Shown here piece by piece: positions 1-8,492 of a stretch of 64,000 nucleotides of DNA. The position numbers and the translations under genes are program-made. The DNA is taken from assembly GCF_022317005.1 (NCBI RefSeq), contig NZ_CP081006.1, forward strand, positions 1,116,001 through 1,180,000, in the 5' to 3' direction. The stretch is from Mycobacterium sp. IDR2000157661. GTDB lineage: Bacteria; Actinomycetota; Actinomycetes; Mycobacteriales; Mycobacteriaceae. The notes beneath the pieces were generated by a model, which searched no databases, had not been told where the DNA came from, and saw nothing but the letters and a program-made list of their open reading frames with translations. The stretch's first letter is position 1, and each line of letters begins with the position of its first letter.

Positions 1-1232
1 CGGGTGACCAGCCACCCGTCCAGGACGCGGTGGCCGAGCGAGCGTGCGCGGTCGGCGGCCAGCAGCGCACAGCACAGCGTGACAACCACCCAGCCCGCCC
101 ACGCCCACGCCGGCACCGACCCGAGCGCCAACGGCACCACTGCGAGCACGGGAACGGCCAGCGCCCTGACCCAGCGTCGGCGGGTGGCGGCCGCGCCGTG
201 CCCGCGCACCGGTCCGCTGACCGCGTCGGGCTGGTCGATGAGATCGCTCAGCACCGCCTCGGCCGTGGACTTGGGGCACGGCGGCAGCAACACCGAGGCC
301 TCGCCCGCGCCTGCCACGCCGGTCATCACCGCATCCAGGCGGGCACCACCGAACAACCTAACCAGCAGCGGTTCTCGCAGCGTGCCGCCCCGCAACCGGC
401 GCATGTCATAGGTGTGCTCGCGTACCCGGACCAGGCCGTGCCGCAGATGCAGTACGTCGAAATCGCGGCGCAGGTCCAAGTTCCCGTAGGTCAGCAGGGA
501 CTGCAGGACCGAAAGCAGCGCCGACGCCAGCACCAGCACGACAGCGGCCAGTGCCACGCTCGCGGCCACACCGATCCGCTCGACGGTATCCACACCGGAC
601 TCGGCCAGCGGCGAATCGCGCAGCGCCACACCGCCTCCCACCTGGTATAGCAGCCCGACCGCCGCGGCGATCATCGCCAGTCCGGTGAAGCTCAGCGCGC
701 TGTAGCGCAGCCACGACGGCCGCCAGCGGGCCAGTACCCGGCCGGCGGTGGCAGGCTCGGTCTCGTCGACGGCCAGCGATCCGGCCAGCAGGACCGCCCG
801 CAGATGCGGCACCTGATCGGCAGGCACGCCGTCGAGTGCGAACGCGGCATCGGCCCTGGCCTCCTGACCGGTGCTGACCCGCAGCACGGTCAGCCCGAGC
901 AGCCGGTGCAGCAGCCGGGCATCGGTTGACACCGATCGAATCCTGTTGCGCGGCAGCGAGAGAACCTTGCGCTGCAACAACCCGGTGCGCATCTGGACGT
1001 CCGCAGGCCCGATCCGGTAACTGGTGGTGAACCAGCGTGCCAACCCGACCGCCACCGTCACCGCGAGCGCTGCCACCGCCACCAACGGGTTGCCGGTGGC
1101 CGCGCCCAGCACCAGCGTGCCGACGATGACCGGGATCTGCCGCAGCACCTCGTGCACCGGTTGCACCAGCAGCATCCGCGCGCTGAGCCGGCTCCAGCCG
1201 TCGGCTTGCGCCGGTGGTACCACGGCGGTCAC
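1..1232 (-). CDS. PH-domain (bPH2/DUF304) membrane protein, YdbT-like; 3' end outside window
   Basis: The frame stays open from a GTG at 1232 to the first base of the window, giving about 410 visible codons of a protein that continues beyond it. The GTG overlaps the stop of the preceding gene as GTGA, so the two are translationally coupled. The N-terminus has a hydrophobic segment (VIVGTLVLGAA) followed by a bPH2-like stretch (SYRIGPADVQMRTGLLQRK, then RIRSVSTDARLLHRLLGL). Further membrane segments and a second PH-like repeat (LRHGLVRVREHTYDMRRLRG) follow. Alternating membrane segments and PH repeats are the layout of the YdbS/YdbT pair. The molecular function of the family is not established; a membrane or envelope role is inferred. 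Confidence 0.8.
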   Translation of the reverse strand, partial: MTAVVPPAQADGWSRLSARMLLVQPVHEVLRQIPVIVGTLVLGAATGNPLVAVAALAVTVAVGLARWFTTSYRIGPADVQMRTGLLQRKVLSLPRNRIRSVSTDARLLHRLLGLTVLRVSTGQEARADAAFALDGVPADQVPHLRAVLLAGSLAVDETEPATAGRVLARWRPSWLRYSALSFTGLAMIAAAVGLLYQVGGGVALRDSPLAESGVDTVERIGVAASVALAAVVLVLASALLSVLQSLLTYGNLDLRRDFDVLHLRHGLVRVREHTYDMRRLRGGTLREPLLVRLFGGARLDAVMTGVAGAGEASVLLPPCPKSTAEAVLSDLIDQPDAVSGPVRGHGAAATRRRWVRALAVPVLAVVPLALGSVPAWAWAGWVVVTLCCALLAADRARSLGHRVLDGWLVT

Positions 1233-1726
1233 GTCGCGTCCTCACCCCCGATGGCCGCGTTGTCGGTCAGGTGGGCGACGATCCGGTCGGCGACGTCGGC
1301 GTCGAGCGCCGAGATCCGCACCGCGCCCGCCGACGACGCCGTCGTCACGGTGACCGTGGCCAGCCCGAACAACCGATCCAGCGGTCCGCGTTCGGTGTCG
1401 ACGGTCTGCACCCGCGAGATCGGCGCGATGCGGCGCTCCTGGGTCAACCAGCCCTCGCGGGTGTAGACGGCTTTCGGGTCGATGTCCCACCGGTGCACCC
1501 GGTAGCGCCACCAGGGCACCACGAAGACGAACAACGCGATGCCCAACACGGTGGCCAGCGCCGCCAGTCCGTTCACCCACGGCATCCGGCGGTCCACGAC
1601 GAACCACACCAGTTGACCCACCGCCAGCGCCAACCATGGAATGGCCGCGCTGATCGCCCACACCAGCGGCGCTTTGCGGCTCGGACTGTTGGCGGGCTCC
1701 GCGAGTGTGGTCACCGCACTGGTCAT
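1229..1726 (-). CDS. PH-domain membrane protein, YdbS-like
   Basis: 165 residues. Two hydrophobic segments (about residues 20-40 and 50-70) are followed by a single bPH2 domain: HRWDIDPKAVYTREGW, then RRIAPISRVQTVDTERGPLDRLFGLATVTV. The motif 'start from the outer slope of a PH fold, then R-I-x-x-V-Q-T-x-D' is typical of DUF304 proteins. It is the first gene of a two-gene operon with the YdbT-like gene, with which it overlaps by 4 nt. It is divergent from the SDR gene, with about 70 bp between the two starts. No enzymatic motif is visible; the biological role is unknown. Confidence 0.85.
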   Translation of the reverse strand: MTSAVTTLAEPANSPSRKAPLVWAISAAIPWLALAVGQLVWFVVDRRMPWVNGLAALATVLGIALFVFVVPWWRYRVHRWDIDPKAVYTREGWLTQERRIAPISRVQTVDTERGPLDRLFGLATVTVTTASSAGAVRISALDADVADRIVAHLTDNAAIGGEDAT

Positions 1727-1781
1727 CGAACCTCCCGATCGCCGTCCAGCGTAGGTAACCGCGGCGGCGTCGTCCGCTGAG

Positions 1782-1787
1782 TATGTT
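1782..1787 (+). promoter_or_regulatory. -10 box (TATGTT) for a leaderless SDR transcript
   Basis: TATGTT fits the mycobacterial TANNNT -10 pattern and ends 7 nt before the ATG at 1795, so transcription would begin at the start codon. It covers the alternative in-frame ATG at 1783, which argues for 1795 as the true start. Inferred from spacing only. Confidence 0.45.
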
Positions 1788-1794
1788 GATCAGC

Positions 1795-2706
1795 ATGGGC
1801 AGCAAATGGACCGCGGCCGACATCCCGGACCAGTCCGGCCGGACCGCCATCGTCACCGGAGCGAACAGCGGCCTCGGCTACGACACCGCGGCCGCCCTTG
1901 CCGAGAAGGGCGCACACGTCGTGCTGGCGGTGCGCAACCCCGACAAGGGCGATGAAGCCGTCGACCGCATCAAGAAGACGACGCCGAACGCCGTCGTCAC
2001 GCTGCAACGGCTGGACCTGTCGTCGCTGGCGAGCGTCCGGGCGGCCGCCGACGAGCTGCGGGCCGCGCACCCGCGCATCGACCTGCTGATCAACAACGCG
2101 GGCGTGATGTACGTGCCGAAGCGCGAGACCACCGCAGACGGCTTCGAGATGCAGTTCGGCACCAACCACCTCGGCCACTTCGCGCTGACCGGCCTGCTGC
2201 TCGACCACCTGCTGTCGATCGAGGGCTCGCGCATCGTCACCGTCAGCAGCGTCGGCCATCGCCTCCTCGCCCGCATCCGCTTCGAGGACCCGCACTTCGA
2301 GGACGGTTACCAGCGGGTGCGGGCCTACGGCCAGTCGAAGCTGGCCAACCTGCTGTTCACCTACGAACTGCAGCGGCGCCTCGAGCTCAAGGGCGCATCG
2401 ACCGTCGCCCTCGCCGCGCACCCGGGCTTCTCCGACACCGAACTGATGCGGTACCTGCCGGGCTTCATCCCCGACATCGTCTGGAAGGTGGCCACCCAGC
2501 CCGCCTCGATGGGCGCGCTGCCGACGTTGCGTGCCGCCACCGATCCCGGTGCGCAGGGCGGCCAGTACTACGGACCCGACGGCCTCGGGGAGGTCAAGGG
2601 CCATCCGAAAGTCGTTGCCTCGAGCGCACAGTCGCGCGACGAGGACATCGCGCGTCGCCTGTGGACCATGTCCGAGGAGCTGACCGGCGTCACCTTCCCC
2701 GTCTGA
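1795..2706 (+). CDS. short-chain dehydrogenase/reductase (Rv0439c-like)
   Basis: 303 residues, classical Rossmann SDR. Visible motifs are TGANSGLG (NAD(P) binding, near residue 25), NNAGVMY, the catalytic Ser in VTVSSVGH and the YGQSK pair (Tyr-x-x-x-Lys). The C-terminal part resembles retinol dehydrogenase/WW-oxidoreductase type SDRs. I start it at ATG 1795 rather than 1783 because a -10 box covers 1783. Its stop overlaps the moeA start (TGATG), and the same pair (Rv0439c-Rv0438c) is adjacent in M. tuberculosis as I recall. Substrate unknown. Confidence 0.9.
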   Translation: MGSKWTAADIPDQSGRTAIVTGANSGLGYDTAAALAEKGAHVVLAVRNPDKGDEAVDRIKKTTPNAVVTLQRLDLSSLASVRAAADELRAAHPRIDLLINNAGVMYVPKRETTADGFEMQFGTNHLGHFALTGLLLDHLLSIEGSRIVTVSSVGHRLLARIRFEDPHFEDGYQRVRAYGQSKLANLLFTYELQRRLELKGASTVALAAHPGFSDTELMRYLPGFIPDIVWKVATQPASMGALPTLRAATDPGAQGGQYYGPDGLGEVKGHPKVVASSAQSRDEDIARRLWTMSEELTGVTFPV

Positions 2707-3965
2707 TGCGAACTGTCGAGGAGCACCAGCGGGTCGTCGCCGCGCTGCTGCACCGCCGGGCACCGGTCAGCGTGCCGATCGCCGACGCCCTGGGCCTCGT
2801 GTTGGCCGACGACGTCGTCGCACCGCTGTCGCTGCCGGGCTTCGACAACTCGGCCATGGACGGCTATGCCGTGCTCGCCGACGATGTCGAAGCCGCGACG
2901 CCCGAGCGCCCGGTGCTGCTGCCGGTCGCCGAGGACATCCCGGCGGGCCGCACCGATCTGCTGACCCTGGAACCCGGCACCGCGCACCGCATCATGACGG
3001 GCGCGATGCTGCCGTCGGGCGCGACGGCGGTGGTGCCGGTGGAGGCGACGAACGCGGCCACCGACACCGTCGAGATCCGCGCAGGCGCCAGGCCCGGTCA
3101 GCACATCCGCCGCGCCGGTGAAGACGTCGCGGCGGGTAACACGGTGCTTCGGGCGGGTCAGGTCCTCACCCCGGCGGCGCTGGGCCTGGCGGCCGCGCTG
3201 GGTCTGGGCGAACTGCCGGTGATCCCCCGCCAGCGGGTGCTTGTGATGTCCACCGGTACCGAACTCGTGGCGCCCGGCACGCCCCTGCAACCCGGACAGA
3301 TCTACGAGTCCAACGCGGTCATGCTGGTGGCGGCGATGCGCGATGCCGGAGCCGACGTGATGACCTCGGTGATGACCGGCGATGACGTCGCCTCGTTCCG
3401 CGACGCGCTGGCCCGCCATGTCGGCTCGGACCAAGCCAGGGCGGACCTGATCGTGACGACGGGCGGCGTCAGCGCGGGCGCCTACGAGGTGGTCAAGGAC
3501 GCCCTCGGAGCCGGGCCGTCGGCGACATCCGGCATCGGCGGGTCGGTGGACTTCGTCAAGGTGGCGATGCAACCGGGCATGCCGCAGGGAGCGGGAACCG
3601 TGGCCGGAGCGGGCGGGCCCGGGACATCGGGCAGAAGCACGCCGATCATCACGCTGCCCGGCAACCCGGTCAGCGCGCTGGTCTCGTTCGAGGTGTTCAT
3701 CCGCGCTCCGCTGCGCGCCGCGATGGGCCTGCCGAACCCGGAGCGTCCCCGGCGCAGCGCGGTGCTCACCGAGGACCTCACCTCGCCGCGGGGCAAGCGG
3801 CAGTTCCGCCGCGGTGTGCTCGACGGCGACACCGTCACCAGCTACGGCCCGCCCGCCTCGCACCATCTGCGCTGGTTGGCATCGGCGAATTGTCTGTTGG
3901 AGATCGCCGAGGACGTCGACGCCCTGCCTGCCGGCTCGCGGGTCGACGTCTGGGACCTGACATAG
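2706..3965 (+). CDS. moeA: molybdopterin molybdenumtransferase MoeA
   Basis: 419 residues. MoeA inserts molybdate into adenylylated molybdopterin, the last step of molybdenum cofactor synthesis. Family hallmarks are FDNSAMDGYA near residue 50, MTGAMLPSGATAVVPVE near residue 98, STGTEL, IYESNAVML, TTGGVSAGAYE and the C-terminal LPGNPVSALVSFEVF. The start ATG overlaps the upstream SDR stop, indicating coupling. The homologue in this order in M. tuberculosis is annotated moeA2. Length is normal for the family; nothing is missing. Confidence 0.95.
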   Translation: MRTVEEHQRVVAALLHRRAPVSVPIADALGLVLADDVVAPLSLPGFDNSAMDGYAVLADDVEAATPERPVLLPVAEDIPAGRTDLLTLEPGTAHRIMTGAMLPSGATAVVPVEATNAATDTVEIRAGARPGQHIRRAGEDVAAGNTVLRAGQVLTPAALGLAAALGLGELPVIPRQRVLVMSTGTELVAPGTPLQPGQIYESNAVMLVAAMRDAGADVMTSVMTGDDVASFRDALARHVGSDQARADLIVTTGGVSAGAYEVVKDALGAGPSATSGIGGSVDFVKVAMQPGMPQGAGTVAGAGGPGTSGRSTPIITLPGNPVSALVSFEVFIRAPLRAAMGLPNPERPRRSAVLTEDLTSPRGKRQFRRGVLDGDTVTSYGPPASHHLRWLASANCLLEIAEDVDALPAGSRVDVWDLT

Positions 3966-3982
3966 CGGCCACCCCGGGTCCG

Positions 3983-3988
3983 TAGAAT
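3983..3988 (+). promoter_or_regulatory. -10 box (TAGAAT) ahead of psd
   Basis: TAGAAT lies in the 32-bp gap between moeA and psd, 9 nt before the psd ATG at 3998. It suggests an internal promoter giving a leaderless or nearly leaderless psd-pssA-ATPase transcript. Spacing-based inference. Confidence 0.4.
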
Positions 3989-3997
3989 CGCCACACG

Positions 3998-4726
3998 ATG
4001 GCCAGACGCCCCGACCTCAGATCCGGCCCCGCGCGGCTCGTGGCGCTGGCCCGGACCACCATCCCCCCGATGCACCCCGCCGGCCTGCCGTTCGTCGGCG
4101 CCAGCGTCGCCGTCGCGGCGCTGGGGTACAAGAGCAGCTGGTTGCGCCGCGCCGGCCTGACGTCGGCGGCCGTCAACGCGGCGTTCTTCCGGCATCCGCC
4201 CCGGGTGTCACCCACCCGGCCGGGCCTCGTCGTCGCCCCCGCCGACGGGTTGATCTGCCTCATCGAGGAGGTCGCGCCGCCTGCCGAACTCGGCCTCGGC
4301 GCCACCGCGCGCCCGCGCATCAGCATCTTCCTGTCGGTGTTCGACGCGCACGTGCAGCGCGCGCCGATCGGCGGCGAGGTGATCTCGGTCGTGCACCGGC
4401 CCGGAAAATTCGGTTCGGCCGAACTCGAAGCGGCCAGCGAGGACAACGAACGCAACAGCGTGCTGATCCGCTCCGGTGACGGTGTCGAGGTGATCGCCGT
4501 GCAGATCGCCGGCCTGGTCGCCCGCCGCATCGTGTGCGAGGCCCGGGTGGGCGACAAGCTGGAGATGGGGCAGACGTACGGCCTGATCCGGTACGGCTCG
4601 CGGCTTGACACATACCTGCCTGCGGGCTCGAACATCATGGTGAGCACGGGTCAGCGGGCGCTCGCGGGCGAGACGGTGTTGGCCGAGCTCGGGTCCGATG
4701 TCGCCGGCAGAGCGGCTCCGGCATGA
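3998..4726 (+). CDS. psd: phosphatidylserine decarboxylase proenzyme
   Basis: 242 residues. It converts phosphatidylserine to phosphatidylethanolamine at the membrane. The type with a GS self-cleavage site is seen: Gly200-Ser201 in [11 protein letters not shown], where cleavage would leave a pyruvoyl group on a short alpha chain. Asp83 (PADG) and His118 (FDAHVQR) match the residues used in self-processing. A hydrophobic stretch near residues 30-45 may sit at the membrane. Its stop overlaps the pssA start (ATGA), so the two enzymes of phosphatidylethanolamine synthesis are coupled. Confidence 0.95.
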   Translation: MARRPDLRSGPARLVALARTTIPPMHPAGLPFVGASVAVAALGYKSSWLRRAGLTSAAVNAAFFRHPPRVSPTRPGLVVAPADGLICLIEEVAPPAELGLGATARPRISIFLSVFDAHVQRAPIGGEVISVVHRPGKFGSAELEAASEDNERNSVLIRSGDGVEVIAVQIAGLVARRIVCEARVGDKLEMGQTYGLIRYGSRLDTYLPAGSNIMVSTGQRALAGETVLAELGSDVAGRAAPA

Positions 4727-5580
4727 TCAAACCGCGCATCAAGAGTTCTGTCGTCAGCCTGAAGATCCTGCCCAGCGCGATGACGGTCGCGGCGATCTGT
4801 CTGGGGCTGTCGGCGGTGAAGATGGCGCTGGACAACCGGCCCACCGAGGCGATGGCGTTCCTGGCGATCGCCGCGATCCTCGACGCCCTCGACGGCCGCA
4901 TCGCGCGCGTGCTGAACGCCACCTCACGGATGGGCGAGGAGATCGACTCGCTGGCCGACGCGGTGAACTTCGGCGTCGCACCGGCTTTCATCGTCTACGG
5001 CACCCTGCTGTCACAGTCGCGCGTGGGCTGGATCGTGGTGCTGTTGTACGCGGTGTGCATCGTGCTTCGCCTGGCCCGGTTCAACGCGATGCTCGACATG
5101 GACCGGCCCGCCTACGAGAAGGAGTACTTCGTCGGCATGCCCGCGCCCGCGGGCGCGATCGGCGCCATCGGACCGCTGGCGGCCAAGATGCAGTTCGGCG
5201 AGGGGTGGTGGACCTCGGAGATCGCCGTCGTCGTCTGGATGGTCGGCGTTTCGCTGCTGGTGGTCAGCACCATCCCGATGCGCAAGATCCACACCTTCTC
5301 GGTCTCGCAGAACATGGTGGCGCCGCTACTGGCATTACTGGCGATCGGCGTCGCCGCGGCGATCCTCTACGGCTATGTCGTGATCCTGCTCATCATTGCG
5401 GCCTACGTCATCCACATCCCGTTCGCGATCCGCACCCGCCGGTTCCTGGCAGCACATCCGGAGGTGTGGAACGACAAGCCACGCCAACAACGTGCGGTGC
5501 GGCGGGCGATCCGCCGGGCGCAACCGCACCGCCGCTCGATGGCTCGGCTCGGATTGCGCAGACCGGGATCGGATAGGTGA
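4723..5580 (+). CDS. pssA: CDP-diacylglycerol-serine O-phosphatidyltransferase
   Basis: 285 residues, integral membrane. It makes phosphatidylserine from CDP-diacylglycerol and serine, the substrate of the adjacent Psd. The full CDP-alcohol phosphotransferase signature is present: Asp54, Asp57-Gly58, Ala61-Arg62, Gly71, Asp75 and Asp79. Several hydrophobic helices follow, and the C-terminus is a basic Arg/Gln-rich tail. It overlaps psd by ATGA and the following ATPase by GTGA, so psd-pssA-ATPase form one coupled unit as in M. tuberculosis (Rv0437c-Rv0435c). Confidence 0.95.
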   Translation: MIKPRIKSSVVSLKILPSAMTVAAICLGLSAVKMALDNRPTEAMAFLAIAAILDALDGRIARVLNATSRMGEEIDSLADAVNFGVAPAFIVYGTLLSQSRVGWIVVLLYAVCIVLRLARFNAMLDMDRPAYEKEYFVGMPAPAGAIGAIGPLAAKMQFGEGWWTSEIAVVVWMVGVSLLVVSTIPMRKIHTFSVSQNMVAPLLALLAIGVAAAILYGYVVILLIIAAYVIHIPFAIRTRRFLAAHPEVWNDKPRQQRAVRRAIRRAQPHRRSMARLGLRRPGSDR

Positions 5581-7793
5581 CCGAACTGCAGGCCGACCGG
5601 CCGGCACCGCGCCCCCAGCTGACCCTGACCGCCCGTCTGAACACCTCCGCGCTGGACTCGCGCCGCGGCGTGGTCCGCCTGCATCCCGAAGCGATCGCCG
5701 CGCTCGGCATCCGGGAGTGGGATGCGGTGTCGTTGACGGGTTCACGCACCACCGCCGCGGTGGTCGGCCATGCGCCCGCGGGCACCCCTGCGGGAACGGC
5801 ACTGCTCGACGACGTGACCCTGTCGAACGCAGGCCTGCGCGAAGACACCACCGTGCTCGTCGCACCCGTCACGGTGTACGGAGCACGATCGGTGAGCCTG
5901 TCGGGTTCCAAGCTGGCGACCCAGTCGATCTCGCCTGCGACGCTGCGCCAAGCGCTGCTGGGCAAGGTGATGACGGTGGGTGACACCGTGTCGCTGCTGC
6001 CCCGGGAGTTGGGGCCCGACATCCCGGCGTCGCGGGCCGCCGCGGCACTGGCCTCCTCGGTGGGCATCACGTGGACATCGGAGCTGCTGACCGTGACCGG
6101 CACCGATCCGACGGGACCGGTGAGCGTGCAACCCAATTCGTCTGTGTCATGGGGTAGCGGTGTCGCGGCGAGCCCGAGCACCGGGACGGGCCATGCCGTC
6201 GTCACCGCGCCGGACAAGCCGCGGGCGGCGGCACTCAGCGTCGACGACCTCAAGGGCGCCCAGGCCGAGGCGCAGCGGCTCGCCGAGTGGCTCAAGCTCG
6301 CGCTCGATCAGCCGGAGCTGCTCGAAACACTCGGTGCCACAGCCAATCTCGGCGTGCTGGTGTCCGGACCCCCCGGGGTGGGCAAGGCCGCGCTGGTGCG
6401 CGCGGTGTGCGCCGACCGGCGCCTGGTCGAGCTCGACGGTCCGGAGGTCGGCTCGCTGCGGGCCGAGGACCGGCTCGGCAGCGTGGCGTCGGCGGTGGCC
6501 ACCGTCCGGGACGGCGGCGGGGTACTGCTGATCACCGACATCGACGCGCTCCTGCCGGGAGGCCAGGACAGGCCGCCGGAGCCGGTGGCCACACTCATCC
6601 TCACCGAACTGCGCAACGCCGTCACCACCGGTGGTGTCGCATTCGTCGCGACGTCGCAGCAGCCCGACAACGTCGACCCGCGACTGCGCGCCCCCGACCT
6701 GTGCGATCGCGAGCTCGGCCTGAGCCTGCCCGACGGCGCGATCCGCGAGCAGCTCTTGGAGGTGCTACTGCGCGAGGTTCCGGCCAAGGAACTCGACTTG
6801 GACGAGATCGCCCAGCGCACACCGGGATTCGTCGTCGCCGACCTGGCGGCCCTGGTGCGGGAGGCCGCGCTGCGGGCTGCTGCCCGGGCCAGCGCCGACG
6901 GTCAACCACCCGCGTTGACCCAGGAGGATCTGCTCGGGGCGACGACCGTCATCCGCCCGCTGTCGCGATCGGCCACCGAGGAGGTGTCGGTCGGCTCGGT
7001 CACCCTCGACGATGTCGGCGACATGGCGGCCACCAAGCAGGCGCTCACCGAGGCCGTGCTGTGGCCGCTGCAGCATCCGGACACCTTCGCCCGCCTCGGG
7101 GTGGCGCCGCCGCGCGGCGTGCTGCTGTTCGGGCCTCCCGGCTGCGGCAAGACGTTCGTGGTGCGGGCGCTGGCCAGCTCGGGCCGGTTGTCCGTGCACG
7201 CGGTCAAGGGCGCTGAGCTGCTGGACAAATGGGTCGGTTCGAGCGAGCGAGCGGTGCGGGAGTTGTTCAGACGGGCCCGCGACTCGGCGCCGTCGCTGGT
7301 GTTCCTCGACGAGATCGACGCGCTGGCGCCGCGGCGTGGTCAGAGCTTCGACTCGGGTGTCACCGATCGGGTCGTGGCGGCACTGCTGACCGAACTCGAC
7401 GGCATCGACCCACTGCGCGATGTGGTGGTTCTCGGCGCGACGAACAGGCCCGACCTGATCGACCCCGCGCTGCTGCGACCCGGCCGGCTGGAGAAGCTGG
7501 TGTTCGTCGAACCGCCCGACGCGCAGGCCCGCCGCGACATCCTGCGCACCGCAGGCAAGTCGATCCCCCTCGCAGACGACGTGGACCTCGACGCGCTGGC
7601 CGGCGATCTCGAGGGCTACAGCGCCGCGGACTGCGTGGCGTTGCTGCGCGAGGCTGCGCTGACCGCGATGCGGCGCTCGATCGAGGCCGCCGACGTGACG
7701 GCGGCCGACCTCGCGACCGCGCGCGAGAACGTGCGGCCGTCGCTGGACCCGGTGCAGGTGGAGTCGCTGCGGAACTTCTCCGACGCACGCTGA
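5577..7793 (+). CDS. double AAA+ ATPase, CDC48/VCP-like (Rv0435c-like)
   Basis: 738 residues: an N-terminal CDC48-N-like barrel (about 15-140), then two AAA+ modules. The second module is complete: Walker A GPPGCGKT at 519-526, Walker B LVFLDEID at 574-581, second region of homology GATNRPDLIDPALLRPGR. The first is degenerate: GPPGVGKA at 264-271 lacks the Thr after Lys, and Walker B reads LLITDID, lacking the catalytic Glu. The protein probably works as a hexameric unfoldase with one hydrolysing ring; client proteins are unknown. The GTG start overlaps the pssA stop (GTGA). A link to phospholipid synthesis is suggested only by context. Confidence 0.88.
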   Translation: MTELQADRPAPRPQLTLTARLNTSALDSRRGVVRLHPEAIAALGIREWDAVSLTGSRTTAAVVGHAPAGTPAGTALLDDVTLSNAGLREDTTVLVAPVTVYGARSVSLSGSKLATQSISPATLRQALLGKVMTVGDTVSLLPRELGPDIPASRAAAALASSVGITWTSELLTVTGTDPTGPVSVQPNSSVSWGSGVAASPSTGTGHAVVTAPDKPRAAALSVDDLKGAQAEAQRLAEWLKLALDQPELLETLGATANLGVLVSGPPGVGKAALVRAVCADRRLVELDGPEVGSLRAEDRLGSVASAVATVRDGGGVLLITDIDALLPGGQDRPPEPVATLILTELRNAVTTGGVAFVATSQQPDNVDPRLRAPDLCDRELGLSLPDGAIREQLLEVLLREVPAKELDLDEIAQRTPGFVVADLAALVREAALRAAARASADGQPPALTQEDLLGATTVIRPLSRSATEEVSVGSVTLDDVGDMAATKQALTEAVLWPLQHPDTFARLGVAPPRGVLLFGPPGCGKTFVVRALASSGRLSVHAVKGAELLDKWVGSSERAVRELFRRARDSAPSLVFLDEIDALAPRRGQSFDSGVTDRVVAALLTELDGIDPLRDVVVLGATNRPDLIDPALLRPGRLEKLVFVEPPDAQARRDILRTAGKSIPLADDVDLDALAGDLEGYSAADCVALLREAALTAMRRSIEAADVTAADLATARENVRPSLDPVQVESLRNFSDAR

Positions 7794-7799
7794 TCCATT

Positions 7800-7861
7800 A
7801 ATCTTGACAGTGACTAGTTCGCGAGGCATAGTCGGCATCAGAACTTGTCACTGCCAAGATT
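7800..7861 (+). promoter_or_regulatory. promoter with paired palindromic operators upstream of DUF1707 gene
   Basis: A -35 TTGACA (7804-7809) and -10 CATAGT (7827-7832) are separated by 17 nt. Two copies of an imperfect palindrome with the pattern CTTGNCANTGNCAAG sit at 7803-7817, over the -35, and 7844-7858, just past the expected start point. The outer 15-mers 7800-7814 and 7847-7861 are inverted copies with 14/15 matches. This is the layout of a repressor acting at two sites. No regulator gene lies beside it. A strong SD (GGGAGG, 7863-7868) precedes the ATG at 7874. Confidence 0.7.
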
Positions 7862-7873
7862 CGGGAGGTTCCC

Positions 7874-8356
7874 ATGCCCGCGACCACACCCGCCGTCCGC
7901 GCAGGCGATGCCGATCGGGAGGACACCGCCACGCTGCTGGGCCAAGCGCTCGCCGGGGGTTACCTCGGCATGGCCGACTACGAGACGCGGCTGCAGACCG
8001 CTTTCACCGCGCCGACCCGAGTCGACCTGGACGGCCTCACCGCCGACCTGCCCGTCGACCAGCTGCGGCGCACCGACCCGCGACGCCGCGAGGCCCGGGC
8101 ACGCGCCGCCCGCCGCGGCGTGCAGGTCCACCTGGCCGCGTACCTGACGATGGTCGTCGTCGTGCTGACCGTCTGGTTGGCCGTCGGACTCACCGCCGGC
8201 GCGTGGTATTTCTGGCCGGTCTGGCCGATCCTCGGTGCAGGCATCGGCGTGCTCGCCCACGCGCTGCCGGTGCGCTACACGTCGCGACCGCTACCGCATC
8301 ACTGCGGCGGCCGTCGTCAGATCGCAGCCATGGTGCAGAAAGCGGCGCTTCGGTAA
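7874..8356 (+). CDS. DUF1707 and 2TM domain protein
   Basis: 160 residues. The N-terminal half is a DUF1707 module (RAGDADREDTATLLGQALAGG, then Y-E-T-R-L, LTADLP), a small domain common in actinobacteria beside membrane segments. The C-terminal half has two hydrophobic helices around 108-150 (AAYLTMVVVVLTVWLAVGL and YFWPVWPILGAGIGVLAHAL), the usual 2TM arrangement. Function unknown. It is monocistronic, bounded by its own promoter and by a gap before mrpA. The operator pair suggests inducible expression. Confidence 0.8.
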   Translation: MPATTPAVRAGDADREDTATLLGQALAGGYLGMADYETRLQTAFTAPTRVDLDGLTADLPVDQLRRTDPRRREARARAARRGVQVHLAAYLTMVVVVLTVWLAVGLTAGAWYFWPVWPILGAGIGVLAHALPVRYTSRPLPHHCGGRRQIAAMVQKAALR

Positions 8357-8492
8357 CGCGCCGCGATCAGGGCCGGGAGTCGATCACCGCCGCCTCAGTA
8401 GACTGGCCCCCACCCCGTCATCCCTAGGCTGACACCCACACATGCTCTTCGCCTGACGGCTCATCGCCGACCCGCTCGACGATCGGAGTGCC
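8357..8492 (+). other. intergenic region before mrpA
   Basis: 136 bp. A -10-like TAGACT (8399-8404) could drive the Mrp operon. A four-codon frame ATG-CTC-TTC-GCC-TGA at 8442-8456 is in the same phase as mrpA but is closed by its stop. No hairpin or known riboswitch was recognised. Confidence 0.35.

Noticed and set aside
1783..1794. SDR start at ATG 1783
   Set aside because: This ATG overlaps the likely -10 box; ATG 1795 fits leaderless spacing and the homologous N-terminus.
2568..3866. Long minus-strand frame opposite moeA
   Set aside because: It is a composition shadow: the encoded residues are Arg/His/Gly-rich with no family motif, and moeA is complete on the other strand. The same applies to long antisense frames opposite mrpA, pknG, mrpD and the MMPL gene.
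8442..8456. mrpA start at ATG 8442
   Set aside because: It is in the same phase as mrpA but a TGA follows after four codons; a start here would need readthrough or a sequence error.
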